A stretch of 64,000 nucleotides of DNA from Cephalopachus bancanus (lineage: Eukaryota > Chordata > Mammalia > Primates > Tarsiidae). A program made the translations under genes and the position numbers. Shown here piece by piece: positions 10,593 to 20,814 of this stretch; the stretch's first letter is position 1, and every line of letters starts with the position of its first letter. The stretch is taken from the NCBI GenBank assembly GCA_027257055.1, contig JAPVLO010000007.1, positions 9,424,001 through 9,488,000 of the forward strand, read 5' to 3'. The notes below the pieces were generated by a model. That model saw only the letters and a list, made by a program, of their open reading frames with translations. It was not told the DNA's origin and searched no databases.

Positions 10593-11652
10593 TAGCGAAG
10601 ACCACAGTTCGTGGAAACTCCCCCCGTCAGCCTGCCCCTGGGGCTGCTTCCTCCGGCACGGGCACAGCGGAGCTCCACAAGGGGAGGACAAGCCAAGGAC
10701 TTGCCACAGGTCCTGGGGGAGGACAGCCTGGCAAATCTTCTAGAAGCCTCTCCACCCGCCTCTGGCACTCATGGGGTGCTCCCAGCTTTGTAAGAGCCAG
10801 GGGCCGAAGGGGGATCCGGTTAAGTTCATGGGTCTTGGCCATGGCAGAGAGACAGGCCAAGGCGTCTCAGCCAGAGGCTCACTATCAAGCAGTCGCGGAG
10901 GTGACCGGAATGTTCCCTCCTAGCCCCATCTCTTCTGATCTGGAGATTTCTCATCAGCTGAGATTGTCCCAGCTGGGGTCCTTCTCCAGAAAGCATTGTG
11001 GCACGGTCCCTGCATCCCTCCTTCTGTCTACCAATCACGCGGCCTGGTCCTTAAGGGACTCGGGGAGCTCAAGGGACCCAAGGCTCATAGTCTCATGAGG
11101 GAGACTGACACAGTCACACGCTGCTGATGGGCCTGATAGAGCCCTGTGGCTCTTGTCAGCGTTAGCAAGGGAGTGAATGAGTGAGCAGAAGAAACCTTGA
11201 TAAGGAAGGGGATGTGCAGGTTTGATGGGGACACAACTGACACGACTCACGAAGCTGGGTCAGCCCCTCACTCCCACGCCTCCTGCCTCACCCGTCCCTC
11301 TGTCCCTGACCAGCCATCCTCCCACTAATATTTCTCAAAAGTCCCAAACAGGCCAGGCTGTTTACAGCACGGAAGTGGTGTGGGGAGTTGAGCAGGTAAA
11401 ATGTAAAATCCTCTGTGGATGTGGTGGCTGTATGGTGTGTAGGTAGAAGAAAGAAGTCACAGATGTGTCAGTTTTGGCTTCTATCACAAATATCTAGAAA
11501 GATGTTTCGAGGCATCGATTAATGTTCCTTCTACCTTCCTTCCTGCCTGGAACCCGGACATGATGTCTGGAGACACAGCTGCCGTCTTGCAGCTGCGAGG
11601 TGAGAATCAGAGAATCAGAGAGGAACACACCCAAAAATTGGGGTGGTGGGTA
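10593..11652. other. Unique sequence, no gene recognised
   Basis: GC-moderate single-copy DNA. A 177-codon + frame at 10,565-11,098 overlaps the LTR edge and has no domain. Nothing regulatory was identified with confidence. Confidence 0.5.
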
Positions 11653-11718
11653 TTGAGAGAGAGGAAGGAAGAGAGAAAGGAAAAGAGGGGGAGACAGAGA
11701 GGGAGAAGGAGACAGAGG
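11653..11718 (+). repeat. GA-rich purine tract
   Basis: About 65 bp of almost pure A/G on + (GAGAGAGGAAGGAAGAGAGA and similar). Such polypurine tracts can adopt triplex (H-DNA) structure; this is composition only. Confidence 0.75.
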
Positions 11719-12214
11719 CCAACACAGGCGCCACCATAACTTTATTTGAATGTTGACTGCCCCGGGAAGCCCCTCAGCTGGACACCACTGGCCTGAGCCC
11801 TCTGTAGGTGGCACAGAGGTGGCCCCTGAACCAAGGCGAGAAGGCTCTTTCCCTTGTGGCTGAGCCAGAAAGCGGACCCTGCCCTGAAGAAGGCCCATGT
11901 CACATGTTGTCCCACTGGGAACGCTTTCTGGCCTCTGCTTCATGCAGGACGGTGTGTGGGGCAGGAAGGAGGGACTCCCAGCTGGGGCCTGGATTCCTCC
12001 TTGTCGGTGTGTTTACTTGGGGCCTCTCCCCAGAGGAGCTGGCAGCAAATGTGTTTTCCCAAGAAGGAAGAATAAACACAGAGAATCCAGCAGGGGAGCA
12101 GGCCAGATCAGACACACTGGTGCCCAAGACTGTGTGTGTGTACATGTGCATGCACGGGTGTGGGCAGGGCACTGCACTGTATCATCATGGCCACTAGAGT
12201 TTGCAAAACACTTT

Positions 12215-12218
<4 letters not shown>
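11719..12218. other. Unique sequence before microsatellites
   Basis: No repeat or gene recognised. Overlapping + frames of 73-139 codons end in or near the CA tract and have no recognisable domain. Confidence 0.45.

Positions 12219-12261
<43 letters not shown>
12219..12261. repeat. (CA)n microsatellite
   Basis: An uninterrupted CA dinucleotide tract of about 21 units. Its length and purity make it a likely length-polymorphic locus. Confidence 0.97.
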
Positions 12262-12264
<3 letters not shown>

Positions 12265-12337
12265 TATATATATGAGCAAGTACATGTTTAAGTATGCATA
12301 TTTAAAGCTTAAATAAATATGTGCTTGTATAACCCCC

Positions 12338-12339
<2 letters not shown>

Positions 12340-12425
<86 letters not shown>
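12340..12425. repeat. Compound (TA)n(GA)n microsatellite
   Basis: About 19 uninterrupted TA units (12,340-12,378) join directly to about 23 GA units (12,379-12,425). Both parts are pure, which predicts high mutability. Confidence 0.97.
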
Positions 12426-12427
<2 letters not shown>

Positions 12428-12639
12428 GGCCAAAAAATGTATACACATTTTAAGCAATGTTAAGAGACGTTTGCCTTCATCATAAGTGTCTGGACCTGAT
12501 GGTGACCACTTTGAGCAGTTCTTGGTATCACAGAAGTCAAATGTGTCTTGGGTTCACCTTATTGAGTGTTAACAATTCTCACACAGTTTTTTTCCTTTCT
12601 TGAAATGTGTGCACGTTTTCTCGCATCCTCTCTCTCTAT

Positions 12640-12762
12640 ACACACCCTGAAATGCACAATTCAGTGTTTTCAGTGTACTCACAGAGTTGTGCAGCCACCA
12701 CCACAGTCACTTTGGGAACATTTCTGTCACCCCCGAAAGAAACCCATCAGCAGTGCTCCCCA
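12640..12762 (-). mobile_element. L1M 3' end, antisense, segment A
   Basis: TGAAATGCACAATTCAGTG, TACTCACAGAGTTGTGCAGC and GAACATTTCTGTCACCCC are antisense L1M 3' UTR blocks. The element continues after the LTR at 13,083, the first of several interruptions. Confidence 0.85.
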
Positions 12763-13082
12763 TGAAGCCTGAATGTCTGTGTTCCCCTCAAATGCATCTG
12801 TCGACGTCCTAACCCCAAAGTGCTGGCACGGGAGGGGGTCCCTGGGGGCGATTCGTCATGAGGGCGGGCCTCAAGCACAGGGTCCATGCTCTTACAAGAG
12901 CCTGGGGAGACCCCTCACACTCCCTGTGAGGGGCAGGTGGGAAGGGGCCTCACCAGACGCGGCTGCGCTGGTGCCCTGGGCTTGGACTTCCCGGCCTGCA
13001 GAACCGTGAGAGCGGGTTGCCGTTGCTCTTAAGCCACCCAGCCCACAGCATTGTGCTAGAGCAGCCCAAACTGACCGCTACA
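12763..13082 (+). mobile_element. Solitary MaLR LTR nested in L1M
   Basis: TG...CA ends with near-matching 5-bp flanks CCCCA/GCCCA. Internal blocks: AATGTCTGTGTTCCCCTCAA, a CCTAACCCC motif, TCATGAGGGCGGGCCTCAAG, GGGCTTGGACTTCCCGGCCT and TAAGCCACCCAGCC. It splits the antisense L1M cleanly, so it is younger than the L1M. Confidence 0.88.
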
Positions 13083-13209
13083 GCCCACTTCTCTCTGCAT
13101 CACCCCCAGCTCCAGCAACCACTGATCTACCTTCCATGTCTAGGGCTGTTCAATTCCAGACATTTCACATGGTCTCATGTCTGGCTTCTTTCACTTGGCA
13201 CAGTGTTTT
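13083..13209 (-). mobile_element. L1M 3' end, antisense, segment B
   Basis: Continues the antisense L1M consensus after the LTR: CAGCAACCACTGATCTACCT, ATTCCAGACATTTCACATGG and CTGGCTTCTTTCACTTGGCA. Interrupted again by an Alu. Confidence 0.85.
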
Positions 13210-13218
13210 CAAAGTTCA

Positions 13219-13529
13219 GCTGGGCATGGCGGCTCACACTGGCAATCCCAGCACTGAGGCGGGAGAATTGCTTGGGCCCAGGAGTTCAAGACCTGCCTGG
13301 GCAACATAGTGTGACCTCATATATACAAAAACAAACACACAAACAAACAAAAACTGGGCCTGGGGACACACACCCAGAGTCCCAGTTACTTAGGAGGCTG
13401 GGAGGGGAAGGATCAGCTGAGCCCAGGAGGTCGGGACTGTGGTGAGTTATGATTGTGCCACTGCACTCTGACCTGGGCGACACAGTGAGACCCTGACTCA
13501 AAAAACAAACAAAAGAAACTCCCCCAAAA
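13219..13529 (+). mobile_element. AluJ inserted in L1M
   Basis: Starts GCTGGGCATGGCGGCTCACA and has a full dimer with an A-rich CAAA-type linker and tail. Flanking copies CAAAGTTCA (13,210-13,218) and CAGAGTTCA (13,530-13,538) are the target-site duplication, and the L1M text resumes directly after it. Confidence 0.93.
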
Positions 13530-13880
13530 CAGAGTTCATCCATGCTGTAGCCTCAGTACTTCTTTCATGCCTGACCAACTTCCCACTGTCTGGATAGGCT
13601 ACATTTTGTTCGTCCATTCATCAGCTGACGGCATTTGGGTTCTTTCCACCTTTTGGCTATCATGAGTAACGCTGTTAGAAATATTTGCGTACAGGTTTCC
13701 TTGTGGACATATGTTTTCATTTCTTTGGAGTCTATACCCAGGAGGCGACTTGCTGGATCATACAGTAACTCTTCCTGAGGAACTGCTAGACTGTTTTCCA
13801 CAGTGGCTGCACCATTTAATATTCCCACCAGCATTGTGTAAGGTTTGTATTTCGCCAACACTTGCTATTTTCTGTCTTTT
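13530..13880 (-). mobile_element. L1M 3' end, antisense, segment C
   Basis: TTCATCCATGCTGTAGC, GGTTCTTTCCACCTTTTGGC, ACATATGTTTTCATTTCTTT, GGATCATACAGTAACTCTTC and CACAGTGGCTGCACC follow the L1M antisense order without interruption until the next Alu. Confidence 0.9.
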
Positions 13881-13881
13881 A

Positions 13882-14183
13882 TTTTTTTTTTGTTTTTTGA
13901 GTTGGAGTCTCACTCTATCGCCCAGACTGGAGTGCAGTGGCTGCTCCCAGCCACCGCAGCCTCGACCTGCTGGGCTCTAGCAACCCTTCCGCCTCAGCCT
14001 TCCAAGTAGCTGGAACTACAGGCGCGCGCTACCATGCCTGGCTGATTTTTTTTTTTTAATTTATTGTAGAGATGAGGTCTCGCCAAGTTGCCCAGGCGGG
14101 TCTTGAACCCACAGGCTCAGGCAATCCACTCACCTTGGCCTCCCAAAGTACTGGGATTACAGGCTGAGCCACCGAGCCCAGCC
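13882..14183 (-). mobile_element. AluJ variant, antisense, in left palindrome arm
   Basis: An antisense Alu with T-rich tail first. The target-site copies TCTGTCTTTT lie at 13,871-13,880 and 14,184-14,193, and L1M sequence continues on both sides. It carries the unusual variants TGAGTTGGAGTC, TTCCAAGTAGCTGGAACTAC and GGCGGGTCTTGAACCC. Most of it (from 13,892) recurs inverted at 15,596-15,887. Confidence 0.95.
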
Positions 14184-14242
14184 TCTGTCTTTTGTTATAG
14201 TCACCATAATCAGTGTGAAGTGCAATCTCGTTGTGTTCCTCC
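14184..14242 (-). mobile_element. L1M 3' end, antisense, segment D
   Basis: TCTGTCTTTTGTTATAGTCA, then an ATCAGTGTGAAGTGCAATCT block and TCGTTGTG continue the L1M of segment C. It ends where a partial Alu begins. Confidence 0.8.
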
Positions 14243-14317
14243 TTTTTTTTTTGGAGTCAGAGTCTCACTCTGTCGCTCAGGCTGGCACGCAATGGTACAA
14301 TCAAGGCTCACTGCAGC
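14243..14317 (-). mobile_element. Partial Alu (right-monomer end), antisense
   Basis: A T10 run then GGAGTCAGAGTCTCACTCTG and CACTGCAGC form only the last 65 bp of an antisense Alu. It has the CTGACTC tail variant, unlike the neighbouring full Alu. Confidence 0.85.
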
Positions 14318-14481
14318 TAACGTGTGAGTGGCTGCTGTGAGCCAGGCTCTGTGCTAGGCACGTCCAGCATCCAAAGGGCCTTGGAGTGCCAAGCACCGGC
14401 TTCACTGGGTGCTGCTGAAGAGTCTGAAAAGCATCTTGGCAGAAGTGGAAGGCAAGGGTGGCTGAAGGGAGTCACCAGGCT
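14318..14481 (-). mobile_element. MIR/L2-tail segment, antisense
   Basis: GAGTGGCTGCTGTGAGCCAG and GCTCTGTGCTAGGCACG match the antisense end shared by MIR and L2. The remaining 110 bp to the arm boundary is less clear. Confidence 0.5.
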
Positions 14482-14805
14482 GGACTCAGGCCACATGCCC
14501 ACTCTGGGTCAGTCTCCAGCTGGGACTCCTTGCATTTCATGAGGCCGCCAAGGCTGCCGCAGTGGCTCTGTTGTGCAGCCAGTGAGCCCATTCATGTGTG
14601 TGTGTCTCCAGAATCCAGCTGAGGGCTGTGTGATTGCAGCAGAGTTGGCCGCACCCCTCTGAGCCTTCAGCTCTTTGAAGATTAAGTTCAAATTCAATAA
14701 TATACTCAAAGTGCCTGCCTTAGCGCCCTGCACAGTTGGCATATAAATTTAAAATTAAATAGTATTGCATATAAATTTAAAACTAACAGGGCCATCCATG
14801 CTGAT
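14482..14805. other. Palindrome spacer, unique part
   Basis: Single-copy spacer sequence. Near 14,740-14,790 the motif GCATATAAATTTAAAA occurs twice about 28 bp apart, a small local duplication. No gene seen. Confidence 0.7.
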
Positions 14806-14820
14806 TGGGATCCAGTTTTT

Positions 14821-15090
14821 TTTTTTTTTTCCTTGAGTTGGAGTCTCACTCTGTCGCCCAGACTGGCCACCGCAGCCTCGACCTGCTGGGCTCCGGCGAT
14901 CCTTCCGCCTCAGCCTTCCAAGCAGCTGGAACTACAGGTGCACGCTATCACACCCGGCTAATTTTTGATTTATTGTAGAGATAAGGTCTCTCCAAGTTGC
15001 CCAGGCGGGTCTTGAACCTGTGGGCTCAGGCAGTCCACTCACCTCAATCTCCCAAAGCACGGGATTACAGGCTGAGCCACCGAGCCCGGC
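14821..15090 (-). mobile_element. AluJ variant, antisense, in spacer, 15-bp TSD
   Basis: Flanked by perfect 15-bp copies of TGGGATCCAGTTTTT at 14,806-14,820 and 15,091-15,105. It shares the CCAACTC tail, TAGTTCCAGCT, CTTGGAAGGCTGAGG and ACAATAAAT variants with the arm Alu but differs at roughly one site in ten. It is a separate insertion, and its right monomer lacks the CACTGCACTC part. Confidence 0.95.
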
Positions 15091-15164
15091 TGGGATCCAG
15101 TTTTTAAAGTGAACTCAGTTTGCCATGCTGGTGGATGGAGGTCTACAGGGCAATTTTGATTCGA

Positions 15165-15296
15165 GGTAGCTGAAGCCACAGACTCTGGAACCAAACTGCT
15201 TGCATTGCAAATGCCCCTTTGGAGGCTGGAAGCTGTGTGGCCTCAGGCAAGTCATTGACCCTCTCTGTGCCTCTGTGGCCACATCTACAAAATGGG
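15165..15296 (+). mobile_element. MIR 5' half, interrupted by the inverted copy
   Basis: CTCTGGAACCAAACTGCTTG, AGCTGTGTGGCCTCAGGCAA, GACCCTCTCTGTGCCTCTGT and CTACAAAATGGG follow the MIR order. The element stops at 15,296 and resumes after 15,887, so the right arm lies inside it. Confidence 0.85.
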
Positions 15297-15461
15297 AGCC
15301 TGGTGACTCCCTCCAGCCACCCTTGCCCTCCACTTCTGCCAAGATGCTTTTCAGACTCTTCAGCAGCACCCAGTGAAGCCGGTGCTTGGCACTCCAAGGC
15401 CCTTTGGATGCTGGACGTGCCTAGCACAGAGCCTGGCTCACAGCAGCCACTCACACGTTAG

Positions 15462-15530
15462 CTGCAGTGAGCCTTGATTGTACCATTGCGTGCCAGCCTG
15501 AGCAACAGAGTGAGACTCTGACTCCAAAAA
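15462..15530 (+). mobile_element. Partial Alu in right arm
   Basis: The inverted copy of the fragment at 14,243-14,317: GCTGCAGTGAGCCTTGATTG ... GAGTGAGACTCTGACTCC and A10. It arrived with the arm, not by its own insertion. Confidence 0.9.
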
Positions 15531-15595
15531 AAAAAGGAGGAACACAACGAGATTGCACTTCACACTGATTATGGTGACTATAACAAAAGACAGAG

Positions 15596-15887
15596 GCTGG
15601 GCTCGGTGGCTCAGCCTGTAATCCCAATACTTTGGGAGGCCAAGGTGAGTGGATTGCCTGAGCCTGTGGGTTCAAGACCCGCCTGGGCAACTTGGCGAGA
15701 CCTCATCTCTACAATAAATTAAAAAAAAAAAAATCAGCCAGGCATGGTAGCGCACGTCTGTAGTTCCAGCTACTTGGAAGGCTGAGGCGGAAGGGTTGCC
15801 AGAGCCCAGCAGGTCGAGGCTGCGGTGGCTGGGAGCGGCCACTGCACTCCAGTCTGGGCGACAGAGTGAGACTCCAACTCAAAAAAC
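15596..15887 (+). mobile_element. AluJ variant in right arm
   Basis: Sense copy of the left-arm Alu, starting GGCTGGGCTCGGTGGCTCAG and ending CCAACTCAAAAAAC, where the tail is cut off at the arm boundary. No target-site duplication surrounds it, as expected for a DNA-level duplicate. Confidence 0.95.
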
Positions 15888-15894
15888 AGGTCAA

Positions 15895-15985
15895 AAGGGC
15901 TGTCATGAGAATTCAATTAGTTAATACATTAAAAAGTGCTTTTCCAAGTTTCTGGTATACAGCAGGCTTTAGACAAGTTCATTGT
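15895..15985 (+). mobile_element. MIR 3' part after the inverted copy
   Basis: GGGCTGTCATGAGAATTCAA, TTAGTTAATACATTAAAAAG and TCTGGTATACAGCAGGCTTT are the MIR 3' blocks that should follow the half at 15,165-15,296. About 40 bp of the expected middle is missing. Confidence 0.8.
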
Positions 15986-16034
15986 TTCTTTACTATTTGT
16001 CCATAAAATGGATATGCCTCAAATCCTTTAGTTC

Positions 16035-16110
16035 AACTTTTCTTCAAGCAACTTGCCCAGAGGTGAGATTTGAACCAAGGCCTGTCTGTGTGGCACCAAA
16101 GCCCATTGAG
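16035..16110 (-). mobile_element. MIR fragment, antisense
   Basis: ACTTGCCCAGAGGTGAGATT, TGAACCAAGGCCTGTCTGTG and CCAAAGCCCATTGAGC are the antisense 5' half of MIR. A-rich, repeat-poor DNA follows to 16,200. Confidence 0.75.
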
Positions 16111-16224
16111 CTGATCAAGGTAGATGCCTAGAAGCTTTCACCATTGGGATGAGAAAGCAAAAAAAAAAAACCCAAAAAACAAAAAAAAATTGAATGAGCA
16201 CTTAAAGTGCTAGAGAATGCATTC

Positions 16225-16395
16225 TTGCAATGAAGAGAGCCTCAGCTTGATATATGAGTTCCAACCTGGCTCACCTAAAGATCTCAGTTAAATCAAATTC
16301 CCCAGCTCTGAGTCTCAGTTTCCACAACTACAAAATGGAGGTGATGAAAGTTCCTATCCAGAATGGTTGTGAATTATGAATCAAATGTGATAGTA
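16225..16395 (+). mobile_element. MIR SINE
   Basis: GAGTTCCAACCTGGCTCACC, TCAGTTAAATCAAATTCCCC, GAGTCTCAGTTTCCACAACT and ACAAAATGGAGGTGATGA are MIR blocks in order. It is cut short by the Alu at 16,396. Confidence 0.75.
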
Positions 16396-16706
16396 GAGCA
16401 AGGCGTGGTGGCTCACACCTGTAATCCCGGCACTTTGTGAGGCGGAGGCAAGAGGATTGCCTGAGCCCAGGGGTTCAAGCCCAGCCTGGACGGCTTGATG
16501 AGACCTTGTCTCTACAATAAATAAAAAAAATTAGCCGGGCATGGGGGCACGTGACTGTAATCCCAGCTACTTGGGAGACTGAGGCAGAAGGATTGCCTGA
16601 GCCCAGCAGGTTGAGAGGTCGAGGCTGCGGTAACTGTGATCATGCCACTGCACTCCAGCCTAGGTGACAGAATGAGACTCCAACTCAAAAAAAAAAAAAA
16701 AAAAAA
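16396..16706 (+). mobile_element. AluJ variant
   Basis: A full dimer with an A20 tail. It has the shared variants GATTGCCTGAGCCCAG, CTACAATAAATAAA and GACTCCAACTCA, plus a small local duplication around GGTTGAGAGGTCGAGG. Confidence 0.93.
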
Positions 16707-16744
16707 GTGAAAACTGTATACAAGCGGAGAGCACATGGTCAGTA

Positions 16745-16915
16745 AACCCCTCTGGATTTAAAGTCAGAAAGAGCTGGGCTGGGACTCAGATCAGCCACCG
16801 CTTTGTTATTAAGTCAGTTCCCCTAGCAGAGTCTCCATTTCCTCCTCTAAAACTTGCGAGGGAAAAATAGAGGCTTTCCTGAGAATCAAATGTAGGCCAG
16901 ACAGTGTAGCCCTGA
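16745..16915 (+). mobile_element. MIR fragment (diverged)
   Basis: GGATTTAAAGTCAGAAAGAG, GGGACTCAGATCAGCCACCG, GAGTCTCCATTTCCTCCTCT and CTGAGAATCAAATG fit a decayed MIR. Alignment is weaker than for the others. Confidence 0.55.
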
Positions 16916-17364
16916 CCTGAGAGCTGATGCTATTGGCCCAGGGTCACCCTTAGTGGTGGCGAGGCCTCTGTGGCTGCAGAGGGAAAAAGCTTCCCAGGAG
17001 GGCTCGGCTCTCGTCCTTGGAGTCCCCGTCACCCCTGTCCACGGGAATGGCAGAGCTCTTGGCCACCGCAGTGGGGTGGTCCCTCCTTCCCAGGGTTCAA
17101 CGATTAAACTTCAAGCATCAAGCTGACAGAGTGCTGTCACTGTATTTCCTGGGGATTGAAAACAGCTTCAAAACAAGGACTGCTTAAAGCATGTGCACCT
17201 CTAGCCATGTGTGTTTTTACACGCTCACTTTTAACAATCATTTTGTGGGTTGCAAGGAGCACACATTACTCTTATAATGAAAAAAACCAAGAAATTATAA
17301 AAGTTATAAACAAATGAGGGTTTGTGTCATAAGGTCCATCTACGATTTATCTCAAGCCTCACTG
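16916..17364. other. Unique sequence
   Basis: No repeat or gene recognised. GC falls from about 60% to strongly AT-rich near 17,270-17,330. Confidence 0.55.
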
Positions 17365-17490
17365 ACAGCAGATGGGAGACATTGTGGCCAGGCTCAAATC
17401 CCAGCCCTAAAGTTTACTACCGAGTGATCTTGGGCAAGTTTACACTGTGACTCCAATTCCTCATCTGTAATGTGGGCGTAAAGCTGTATC
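17365..17490 (+). mobile_element. MIR SINE
   Basis: GGCTCAAATCCCAGCCC, GATCTTGGGCAAGTTTACAC, CTCCAATTCCTCATCTGTAA and TGTGGGCGTAAAGCTG match the MIR core. It is immediately followed by an L1M end. Confidence 0.8.
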
Positions 17491-18649
<1,159 letters not shown>

Positions 18650-18865
18650 CTGTTTTGCATAACAGTGCAGGCTCAGGAGCCAGATCGCCTGAGGTCAAAT
18701 CCTGTCTCTTCTGAAGCAGAGGATGTGGAGCCTCAGGCAAGTGGCTCACCCTCTCTGTGCCTCAGTTTCCTCATCTGTACCTTCCTGATGGGGTGACTGT
18801 GAGAATTATATGCAAAGTTGTTGGGACACTCTCTGGCACGTTAGCTCTTATTAGAGATATTAGTA
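18650..18865 (+). mobile_element. MIR SINE, near full length
   Basis: GCTCAGGAGCCAGATCGCCT, GAGGTCAAATCCTGTCTCTT, GCCTCAGGCAAGTGGCTCAC, TGCCTCAGTTTCCTCATCTG and GGGTGACTGTGAGAATTATA are all in MIR order. It is one of the best-preserved MIRs here. Confidence 0.9.
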
Positions 18866-19028
18866 CATAAGAGTTATTCCTGAGAAAACATTTCCTGGTT
18901 TTTGTCCACTGAAATGCTAATTTCTGGGCAAATGTCAGGAGTGCAACATGGAGAGAGAGTTCTCAGCCCTCAGTCTGAGATGCGATGTTGTCAGTGAGAT
19001 GGACCATGGCGATCACAGACCTAGGCAT

Positions 19029-19239
19029 CAGGGTTCCTCAACTTGGGCCCTACTGACATTTGGAACTGAATACTTTTTGCGGGGGGCTGGTCCTGTGCAC
19101 TGTAAGATGCTTAGCAGCATCCCTGACCTCTACCCATTCCCTGTGTGCCTCCCCATCTCCCAACTGTGACACTAAAAATGTCACCAGACATTGTCAAATG
19201 TCCCCTGGGAACAAAATCTTCCCTGGTTGAGAACCACTG
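19029..19239 (-). mobile_element. MER20 DNA transposon (hAT), antisense
   Basis: Opens CAGGGTTCCTCAACTT and closes CTGGTTGAGAACCACTG, the imperfect terminal inverted repeats of MER20. Internal blocks GGTCCTGTGCACTGTAAGAT, GCATCCCTGACCTCTACCCA and CACCAGACATTGTCAAATGT match the reverse of the consensus. It is near full length and non-autonomous. MER20 copies have been reported as regulatory elements in other contexts; nothing here shows that role. Confidence 0.9.
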
Positions 19240-19844
19240 CTATAGAAGGAAAAATGAGACAAAGAGATAATTGTTACACTGTATTATATTCTGCTTCTAG
19301 AGAGGTCTTGAAAATCACTATACTGGGGTGTTTTTGAAAACTCAGATTTCATGGCGACAGATGAGTTCCCAATTTGGTGGGAGGGAGAGGACTTCTTGAA
19401 CTAAGTTTAAAATCCAGCACTTTCACCCTGGCCCTGCATCCGTCCACAGGTGACTTAAGGCACACGCTGGTTGCTGCTCTCTCTCCGCCTTCCATCCACT
19501 GTCACCTGGAGACAATCCCAGCACAGCAAATGGGTCCTCTGGAACTTGCAACCCTCAGCCCAACAAGTACCCCTCAAACTCCAGTCGCCCACCCTCACGA
19601 TTTTCACCTTTACCCGTAAAATGACTGTATCATTATTTGACATTTTGTTTAAATCAACTTCACCCCCTTCTTTTTTCTCATTTAAATACCTACTTTAGTA
19701 CAGACTTAAGCAATGATCTCCAAGTTATGTGTCCGATGTGCTTGCTAAGTTTTCCTAAATACATTTAAACACAAATACACATTAAAATCTGTCAGTGTCC
19801 TACCTAAAACACCAACGGTGTTCAGCGGAACCTTCATGAAACAC
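19240..19844. other. Unique sequence, no gene recognised
   Basis: Single-copy AT-leaning DNA. The longest frame is 81 codons with no domain. Confidence 0.55.
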
Positions 19845-19855
19845 TGAAATAAGCT

Positions 19856-20128
19856 TTTTTTTTTTTTTTTAGTAGGAGCCTCACTCTGTTGCCTAGGCTG
19901 GAGTGCAGTGGCATGCTCATAGCCACTGAGCTCAGGCGATCCTTCCACCTCAGCCTTCCAAGTAGCTGGAACTACAGGCGCACCACCACACCCAGCTAAT
20001 TTTTTGATTTATTGTAGAGACGAGGTCTCAAGTTGCTCAGGGTGGTTTCGAACCCATGGGCTCAGGCAATCCTCTCGCCTCTGACTCCCAAAGTGCTGGG
20101 ATAACAGGCGTGAGCCACCGCACCCGGT
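19856..20128 (-). mobile_element. AluJ variant, antisense, 11-bp TSD
   Basis: Flanked by TGAAATAAGCT (19,845-19,855) and TGAAATAAACT (20,129-20,139). Shares TTCCAAGTAGCTGGAACTAC and TGATTTATTGTAGAGACGAG with the local Alu variant group. Part of the right monomer is missing after AGCCACTGAGC. Confidence 0.93.
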
Positions 20129-20139
20129 TGAAATAAACT

Positions 20140-20814
20140 CTTACAGATGGAAAATTATTCGCAATAACAGAAGTAATATAAATGCTAGATATGATGCTGA
20201 TGTGAGCCGACACTTGGTGAGAGAACCGATCGACCTCAGAACACGTGAGGGTGAGGTGCTTCCAGTCCTGTCTGGCGGCCCTTCTTCACGCCCACATTCC
20301 TGCCACCAGAACGAGAAGCTGTGATGGTTTCCGTCCTCAGCGGGACGCCTGGGTGGCGCTCTGCCCTGGCCTGGGCACGTCAGGGCTGACGGGCGACCTG
20401 GAAACTTAGACCCAGCAGCGGAGCAAAGCTGGCTTGGAGGCCTCTCTGGCGGTCTCCGCTTCTCTCCAGAAAATCTCTTTTGTCTGGGTGGGCACGGCAA
20501 ATTCGGTGCCTCCGAGAAATTAAAGAGTGCTCCCGGGAGCCGGCCCCATGCTCAGAGGGAGGAAGGGGCTGCGAGCAGGGGGCTTGCTTTTTGAAGAAGG
20601 CCACTCCTGCCACCCCTTGGGTATGGCTGTTTCTCACGGTCTCAGCCTTTTCTAACTCCTGACTCCAGCTCTCTGGAATTACAGAATGTTATTGTAAGAA
20701 CGGACAACATTTAGAGTACGATCCCCTCCTCCCAAGCCCACACCTCTCTTCTGGAAGAACTGTCCCACCAAGAGAGAGGTTCTCTTGGCAGCCATGCTTT
20801 TGTCACACCACCCT
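20140..20814. other. Unique sequence
   Basis: No repeat or gene recognised. A 119-codon antisense frame at 20,141-20,500 has no domain. Confidence 0.5.

Larger units (their letters stand above)
13892..14481 (+). repeat. Left arm of a 590-bp inverted repeat (source copy)
   Basis: This block recurs as the reverse complement at 15,297-15,887. Reading both arms base by base I count about nine substitutions and one 1-bp change in a T run, about 98.5% identity. It contains an Alu, a 60-bp L1M piece, a partial Alu and a MIR/L2-tail segment. It is continuous with flanking L1M and retains the Alu TSD and full tail, so it is inferred to be the original copy. Confidence 0.97.
15297..15887 (-). repeat. 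Right arm of the 590-bp inverted repeat (derived copy)
   Basis: Reverse complement of 13,892-14,481, separated by an 815-bp spacer. Both edges fall inside a MIR. The contained Alu has a truncated tail and no flanking TSD, and the contained L1M piece has no L1M continuation. These three facts mark this as the copied arm. Transcription through both arms would give a long RNA hairpin. Confidence 0.97.

Noticed and set aside
14088..15690. Identical 79-codon frames on opposite strands as a duplicated gene
   Set aside because: They are the same Alu/L1M/partial-Alu text in the two palindrome arms; the duplication is real but no gene is involved.
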